Positions 15,390 to 19,376 of a DNA stretch of 19,376 bases are shown here, one piece after another. Source of the stretch: Actinomycetota bacterium (GTDB lineage Bacteria; Actinomycetota; Acidimicrobiia; Acidimicrobiales; BP-101); assembly GCA_030838265.1 (NCBI GenBank), contig JAUTXA010000278.1, positions 1 to 19,376 on the forward strand. Direction: 5' to 3'. The notes under the pieces were generated by a model. That model ran no database searches and was not told the origin of the DNA. It worked only from the letters and a program-made list of their open reading frames with translations. Position 1 is the first letter of the stretch. Every line of letters starts with the position of its first letter. Both the position numbers and the translations under genes were made by a program.

Positions 15390-15875
15390 GTGGACGACAC
15401 ACCGCTCCATCCCTTCGTCGCTCAGCTCGCCCCGCTGCTCGGCGTGTGGCGCGGGACGGGGCATGGCTCGTATCCGACCGTGGCCCCCTTCGACTACACC
15501 GAGGAGTCGACGTTCTGGCACGTCGGACGCCCCCTTCTCGGCTACCTGCAGAAGACGCGGCGGGTCGATGGGCCCCCGTCCCACACCGAGTCGGGCTACT
15601 GGCGCATGTCAGAGGAGGGCGGGCTCGACGTGATCCTGGCCCACGCCACCGGGGTGACCGAGATCGAGGTCGGCGAGGTCACGCTCACAGCCAACGGGGT
15701 CATCGTCACCATGGCCAGCGTCTCGGTGGTCAGCGCGCCGGCCGCCAAGGACGTGCGCGCCCTCGAGCGTCGCCTCGAGGTCGACGGCGACACCCTGCGC
15801 TACAGCCTGGCCATGGCCGCCGTCGGCCAGCCCCTCACCCACCACTTGGCGGCCGAGCTCCACCGCGTCGCTTAG
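15390..15875 (+). CDS. Nitrobindin-like heme-binding beta-barrel protein (THAP4/DUF1794 family)
   Basis: This 161-residue protein matches the nitrobindin fold, a ten-stranded beta-barrel that binds ferric heme and reacts with nitric oxide or peroxynitrite. The signature GVWRGTGHGSYPTVAPFDYT occupies about residues 18-37, TESGYWRM follows, and the C-terminal PLTHHLAAELHRV carries the histidine (150 or 151) expected to bind heme. I chose the GTG at 15390, 7 nt after the regulator's stop; the open frame continues upstream to 15273 but overlaps that gene. No strong ribosome site is visible, so it may be translated by coupling. Its end overlaps that of the convergent cfa gene by 4 nt. Function in this organism is inferred from the family. 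Confidence 0.88.
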   Translation: MDDTPLHPFVAQLAPLLGVWRGTGHGSYPTVAPFDYTEESTFWHVGRPLLGYLQKTRRVDGPPSHTESGYWRMSEEGGLDVILAHATGVTEIEVGEVTLTANGVIVTMASVSVVSAPAAKDVRALERRLEVDGDTLRYSLAMAAVGQPLTHHLAAELHRVA

Positions 15876-17227
15876 AGGGTGGGAGCGGTCACCAGCGACT
15901 GGGGGTCGTCCCAGCCCATGAGCTGGGCGCGAGAGGCGGGGAGACCGCTGCGGCCGCCGTCGGGGCGGACAGCGAGGACCTGGTGGATGGTCGTCGCCCC
16001 CTCCTCGAAGCTGACCGCGCACCCGGCCAGGTAGATGAGCCAGATCAACGCCCGGCGCTCGCCCACCTGCTCGACGGCCTCGCTCCACGACGACTGGAGG
16101 GCGACGGCCCAGGCCCGCAGGGTGCGCCCGTAGTGCTCGCGGAGGCACTCGAGGTCGCGCACCTCGAAGCCTGCCCCCTCCATGAGCGTGATGACCTGCC
16201 CCACCTCTCGCAGATCTCCGTCCGGGAAGATGTAGCGGTTGACGAAGGAGTGCGGGTCGGGGCGCCCGCCTCCTCCCGGCGTCGGCCGAGCGATGCCGTG
16301 GTTCAGCAGCCGACCACCGGGGCGCAGGCGGGCGAGCAGGAGGGTGAAGTACTCGCGGAGCTGATCGGGCCCGACATGCTCGAACATGCCGATGCTCGAG
16401 ATGGCGTCGAAGCCGGCGTCGTCGACGTCGCGATAGTCCTGCAGGCGGATCTCGATCCGGTCACCCAGGTCGGCGTCCTCCACGCGCTGGCGGGCCAGCT
16501 CGGCCTGGTTCTGGGAGATGGTGATCCCCACCACCTCGCACCCGTGGACGGACGCGGCGTGCAGGGCCATGCCGCCCCAGCCACAGCCCACGTCGAGGAG
16601 GCGCTTGCCGGGCTCCAGCCCGAGCTTGCGAGCGACCAGCTCGTACTTGGCCGTCTGGGCTTGGTCGAGGGTGTCCACTCCCGCCGGCCAGTAGGCGCAG
16701 GAGTAGGTCATGGTCGGGCCGAGGAAGAGCCGGTAGAACTCGTTCGACACGTCGTAGTGATGGGAGACAGCCTCGGCGTCGCGTCTCGGGCTGTGCAGCC
16801 TTCCCCGCAGCCGGGCTTCCTCCGGCGGCGGCCGCTCCGGCAGGCCCAGGGCCCCGAGTGACGCCGCCGCCTTGACGATGGCGAGCCGGTCGCGCCAGCC
16901 CGCCGCGGGCAGCTCGGCGTCCGGCGCGGTCACGGCCGAGACGAGCCGCTCCAGCACCTCGACCACGTCGCCCTCGATGCTGACCTGCCCGGCCAGCAGG
17001 GCGCGGGCCAAGCCGACCTGCGAGGGCTCCCAGAGCAGCTGGCGGACGGCTTTGGGCGACGTCACGTACAGGGTCGGCCCGGAGTCGGGACCGAGACGGC
17101 TGCCATCCCAGCAACGGACCTGCACTGGCATGGCCCGGCCCAGCAACGTCTGGGCGACCGGCGCGAGGACCTTGGCTACGCCATGGGTCGCCAGCTCGTC
17201 CGACTGGCTACGGGCTCGATCGGCCAT
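15872..17227 (-). CDS. cfa: Cyclopropane-fatty-acyl-phospholipid synthase family SAM methyltransferase
   Basis: This enzyme adds a methylene (or methyl) group from S-adenosylmethionine to unsaturated acyl chains of membrane phospholipids. It has 451 residues: an N-terminal lipid-binding region to about 145 and a methyltransferase domain after it. Landmarks are SHHYDVSNEFY (155-165), the conserved Cys in TMTYSCAYWP (Cys177), SAM motif I RLLDVGCGWGG (209-219), VVGITISQNQ, and the SIGMFEHVG segment whose Glu matches an active-site residue of E. coli Cfa. The overall layout resembles the longer bacterial Cfa type. The start ATG has GGGAGG 9 nt upstream. The TAA stop overlaps the nitrobindin gene's stop. 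Mycolic-acid-type or tuberculostearate-type chemistry cannot be excluded. Confidence 0.94.
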   Translation of the reverse strand: MADRARSQSDELATHGVAKVLAPVAQTLLGRAMPVQVRCWDGSRLGPDSGPTLYVTSPKAVRQLLWEPSQVGLARALLAGQVSIEGDVVEVLERLVSAVTAPDAELPAAGWRDRLAIVKAAASLGALGLPERPPPEEARLRGRLHSPRRDAEAVSHHYDVSNEFYRLFLGPTMTYSCAYWPAGVDTLDQAQTAKYELVARKLGLEPGKRLLDVGCGWGGMALHAASVHGCEVVGITISQNQAELARQRVEDADLGDRIEIRLQDYRDVDDAGFDAISSIGMFEHVGPDQLREYFTLLLARLRPGGRLLNHGIARPTPGGGGRPDPHSFVNRYIFPDGDLREVGQVITLMEGAGFEVRDLECLREHYGRTLRAWAVALQSSWSEAVEQVGERRALIWLIYLAGCAVSFEEGATTIHQVLAVRPDGGRSGLPASRAQLMGWDDPQSLVTAPTL

Positions 17228-17352
17228 TCGACCATGCCTCCCGTCAACAACGGGCGTCGTTGCGGACGCCGTCCCATTGCGGTCGCGTCGGTCTCCAGCG
17301 GCCGTGGCGCCAGCGTAGCGAGCGCCCTGCCCCCTGCTACCGTCCCGAGACC
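17228..17352. promoter_or_regulatory. Divergent intergenic region upstream of cfa and the glycosyltransferase gene
   Basis: This 125-bp gap separates two divergent starts. It contains two short TTGCGG-like sequences (around 17260 and 17277-17282), but no matching -10 box at standard spacing. I see no hairpin or clear operator, so the promoter role rests on gene arrangement only. Confidence 0.3.
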
Positions 17353-18489
17353 GTGGCTCGCGCTGGCGCTCCCTCCATCGTGATCGCCGCCGGTGGCACC
17401 GGCGGCCACATCTACCCCGGCCTGGCCCTCGCCTCGGCGATCCGCCGCCAACGGCCCAACGCGGCCATCACCTTCGTGGGGACGAAGCGGGGCCTCGAGC
17501 AGCGCATCGTTCCAGCCGAGGGCTACCCGCTCGCCTTGGTCGGCATGGTTCCGTTCACTGGTCGCTACCGGGCCATCTTCCCCGCCGCCCTGCTGCGGGC
17601 GGGCGTGCAGGCCAACCGCGTCCTCCGTCACGAGCAGGCGTCGGTCGCGGTGGGCATGGGCGGCTACGCCAGCGCGCCCCTCATCCTCGGCGCGTGGATG
17701 GGACGGGTCCCGTCGTTGGTGCACGAGTCGGGCGCCATTCCCGGCAAGGCCAACCTCCTCACTGCTCGCCTGGCCACCGAGATCGCCCTGGCGTACGAGG
17801 AAGCGAGGAGCGCGTTTCCGCGTGGCGAGCGGGCCAGAGTGGTGGGGATGCCGCTCGACGAGACCAAGACCACCCTCGACCGCCATGCTCGGCGCCCAGC
17901 CGCCCGCCGCGCCCTCGGCCTGCCGGCCGACGCCTTCGTCGTCTTCGTGACGGGCGGCAGCCAGGGCGCGGCCTCGTTGAACAACGCCGCGGTGGGGCTC
18001 GGGGCCCGATGGCGGGAGCGCGACGATCTGCGGGTGCTGCTGAAGGCCGGTGCGACCCACGTCGAGCAGGTCGAGAAGGAGCTGGCGGCCAACGGCGGGG
18101 CGGCGGCCGTGCGCTGCGTCTCCTACATCGAGCACATCGAGGATGCCTACGCGGCGGCCGATCTGGCCATCAGTCGGGCCGGTGCGGGCAGTGTGGCCGA
18201 GGTGGCGGTCATCGGCCTGCCCACCATCTTCGTGCCTTATCCGTTCGCCACCGATGACCATCAGACCATCAACGCCAAGGGATTAGTCGAGGCCGGCGGC
18301 GCCCTGCTGGTCAACGACGCCGACGCCACCGCCGACCACCTCGGGCCCATCATCGAGCGGCTGGCCGCCGACCCCGACGAGCTCACCCGCATGGAGACGG
18401 CGGCGCGCGCCGTCGCCCGTCCCCGCGCCGCCGACGACTTGGCGGCCATGGTCCTCGAGCTGGCTGGCGAGGGAAGGGTGGCCGCCTGA
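17353..18489 (+). CDS. MurG-like UDP-GlcNAc glycosyltransferase (GT28 family)
   Basis: This GT-B-fold glycosyltransferase closely follows MurG motifs in order: the glycine-rich loop GGTGGHIYPGLALA (14-27), GMGGYASAPLILGAW, HESGAIPGKANLLTAR, VTGGSQGAASLN, the donor-binding SRAGAGSVAEVAVIGLPTIF and PYPFATDDHQTINAKG. MurG adds GlcNAc to lipid I at the inner membrane face. From the GTG at 17353 it has 378 residues, within the MurG size range. No mur or fts genes are adjacent, and the next gene is a sugar-nucleotide pyrophosphorylase, so either a displaced murG or a paralogue for another glycan is possible; HESGAIPGKAN differs from the common HEQNAVPG. I therefore give no symbol. The frame is open back to 17260, but that part does not resemble the family. 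The stop overlaps the next start (TGATG). Confidence 0.88.
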   Translation: MARAGAPSIVIAAGGTGGHIYPGLALASAIRRQRPNAAITFVGTKRGLEQRIVPAEGYPLALVGMVPFTGRYRAIFPAALLRAGVQANRVLRHEQASVAVGMGGYASAPLILGAWMGRVPSLVHESGAIPGKANLLTARLATEIALAYEEARSAFPRGERARVVGMPLDETKTTLDRHARRPAARRALGLPADAFVVFVTGGSQGAASLNNAAVGLGARWRERDDLRVLLKAGATHVEQVEKELAANGGAAAVRCVSYIEHIEDAYAAADLAISRAGAGSVAEVAVIGLPTIFVPYPFATDDHQTINAKGLVEAGGALLVNDADATADHLGPIIERLAADPDELTRMETAARAVARPRAADDLAAMVLELAGEGRVAA

Positions 18490-19376
18490 TGGCGGCCCGC
18501 CGCCCCGAGCTGATCGCCGTCAAGGACACAGCCACCGCGGCGGCCGCCGTCGCCGCCGTGCCCGGCTCCCCCCCCCTGCGGGCGGTCGTGACGGGCCGGG
18601 GCGGGAAGGTGGTCGGGACGGTGACCGACGGCATGTTGCGCCGGGCCTCGCTGAGCGACGGCTCGCTGTCGATGCCCGTGGCCTCCGTCATGGCCCGGCG
18701 CCCGCTCACGGCCTCGGCCAAGACCAAGGCGGCCGCCCTCGACGCCCGGCTGCGCGAGCACCGCGAGCGCTCCCTCGCCCTGCTCGATGACAACGGCAAG
18801 GGTGTCGGTGTCCGTCGTCTGGCCGACCGGCAGGTGACCGACGCCGTGCTCATGGTCGGCGGACGGGGCGAGCGTCTGCGGCCCCTCACCGACAAGGTCC
18901 CGAAGCCCCTGCTGCGCCTCGGCGCCAGCACCATCCTCGAGCGCCTCATCACCATGCTGGCCGGGGCCGGCGTGACCGACGTCTACCTCACCTTGAACTA
19001 CAAGGCCGACGCCTTCGAGGAGCGGCTGGGCGACGGTGCCGCGCTGGGGGTGACGATGCACTACGTCCGGGAGCAGAAGGCGTTGGGCAGCGCCGGGGCC
19101 CTGTCGCTGGTCGCCGACCAGGTCAACGGGCCGTGCTTCGTGGGCAACGGCGACATCGTCACCACCGTCGACTTTTCGGCTCTCTTCGACTACCACTGGC
19201 ACCACGGCGGGGCACTCACCATCACCGGCGTCGAACATCTCTCCCACATCCGGTTCGGCGTCTTGAGACTGGCCGAGCACCACGTGCTGGCGATCGACGA
19301 GAAGCCCTCGCGGCGCGATCTGATCAACGCCGGCATGTACGTGCTCGAGCCCGAGGTCATGCGCTTCGTCCCCCAC
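18489..19376 (+). CDS. Nucleotidyltransferase (NDP-sugar pyrophosphorylase) with N-terminal CBS-like pair, 3' end outside window
   Basis: This protein would join a nucleotide to a sugar 1-phosphate to make an activated sugar. The 296 visible residues show a tandem CBS-like region (about 1-115; VVGTVTDGMLRRASL and MPVASVMARRPLTASAKT) followed by a nucleotidyltransferase domain: MVGGRGERLRPLTDKVPKPL, LTLNYKADAFEERLGDGAALG, EQKALGSAGAL and VGNGDIVTTVDFSALFDYH, whose Asp would bind metal. The CBS-transferase layout is that of PtmE-like guanylyltransferases in nonulosonic (legionaminic) acid pathways and of other surface-glycan enzymes. The ATG overlaps the upstream stop by 1 nt. The P-loop-like motif has Val and Glu where Ala and Thr are usual (LAGGxGTRL). 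Substrate is unknown. Confidence 0.9.
   Translation, partial: MAARRPELIAVKDTATAAAAVAAVPGSPPLRAVVTGRGGKVVGTVTDGMLRRASLSDGSLSMPVASVMARRPLTASAKTKAAALDARLREHRERSLALLDDNGKGVGVRRLADRQVTDAVLMVGGRGERLRPLTDKVPKPLLRLGASTILERLITMLAGAGVTDVYLTLNYKADAFEERLGDGAALGVTMHYVREQKALGSAGALSLVADQVNGPCFVGNGDIVTTVDFSALFDYHWHHGGALTITGVEHLSHIRFGVLRLAEHHVLAIDEKPSRRDLINAGMYVLEPEVMRFVPH

Noticed and set aside
17260..17352. A 31-residue N-terminal extension of the MurG-like protein
   Set aside because: The extra residues (rich in Arg and Pro) have no family similarity, and the GTG at 17353 places the glycine-rich loop at the normal distance from the N-terminus.

Overview
The window is GC-rich (roughly 70%), with strong G/C preference at third codon positions, GTG/TTG starts and many 1-4 nt start/stop overlaps. 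The gene families (three-helix Rieske protein, diheme QcrC-like cytochrome, actinobacterial-type formate dehydrogenase, GH15 trehalase/glucoamylase-like enzyme) point to an aerobic or facultative actinobacterium, possibly a deep lineage such as Acidimicrobiia. The lineage is inferred from gene style, not from any marker gene. Coding density is very high; no stretch over 300 bases lacks a gene, and I saw no tRNA, rRNA, CRISPR, insertion sequence or integrase.

Layout. (1) 1-4396, minus strand: a respiratory operon read right to left, qcrC-like diheme cytochrome c, Rieske protein, caa3-type oxidase subunit II (CuA plus a fused heme c), and oxidase subunit I, which runs off the left edge. (2) 4480-9370, plus strand, divergent from (1): a three-subunit membrane formate dehydrogenase. 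Its catalytic subunit is a selenoprotein: an in-frame TGA at 5050-5052 is followed by a SECIS-like hairpin, and the protein continues in frame to 7686. The FeS subunit and an NrfD-type membrane subunit follow with GTGA overlaps. (3) 9367-9531 minus: a small acidic ORF. (4) 9590-10183 plus: a DJ-1/PfpI-family protein. (5) 10190-12793 minus: a three-gene flavin/CoA operon (acyl-CoA dehydrogenase-like monooxygenase, crotonase-fold protein, nitroreductase). (6) 12880-15875 plus: GH15 glycoside hydrolase, OmpR-type response regulator, nitrobindin-like protein. (7) 15872-17227 minus: cyclopropane-fatty-acid synthase family methyltransferase. (8) 17353-19376 plus: a MurG-like glycosyltransferase and a CBS-nucleotidyltransferase cut by the right edge.

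How it fits together. Formate oxidation by the selenoenzyme could feed the quinone pool, and the divergent operon encodes parts of the quinol-to-oxygen branch (Rieske, c-type cytochromes, caa3 oxidase). No cytochrome b (QcrB), CtaE, selenocysteine machinery (SelA/B/C/D) or molybdopterin genes lie in the window, so these must be elsewhere. The best points for follow-up are the Sec codon with its hairpin, the Gln in place of the K-channel Lys of CtaD, the crotonase lacking both hydratase glutamates, and the missing Tat signal on the formate dehydrogenase.
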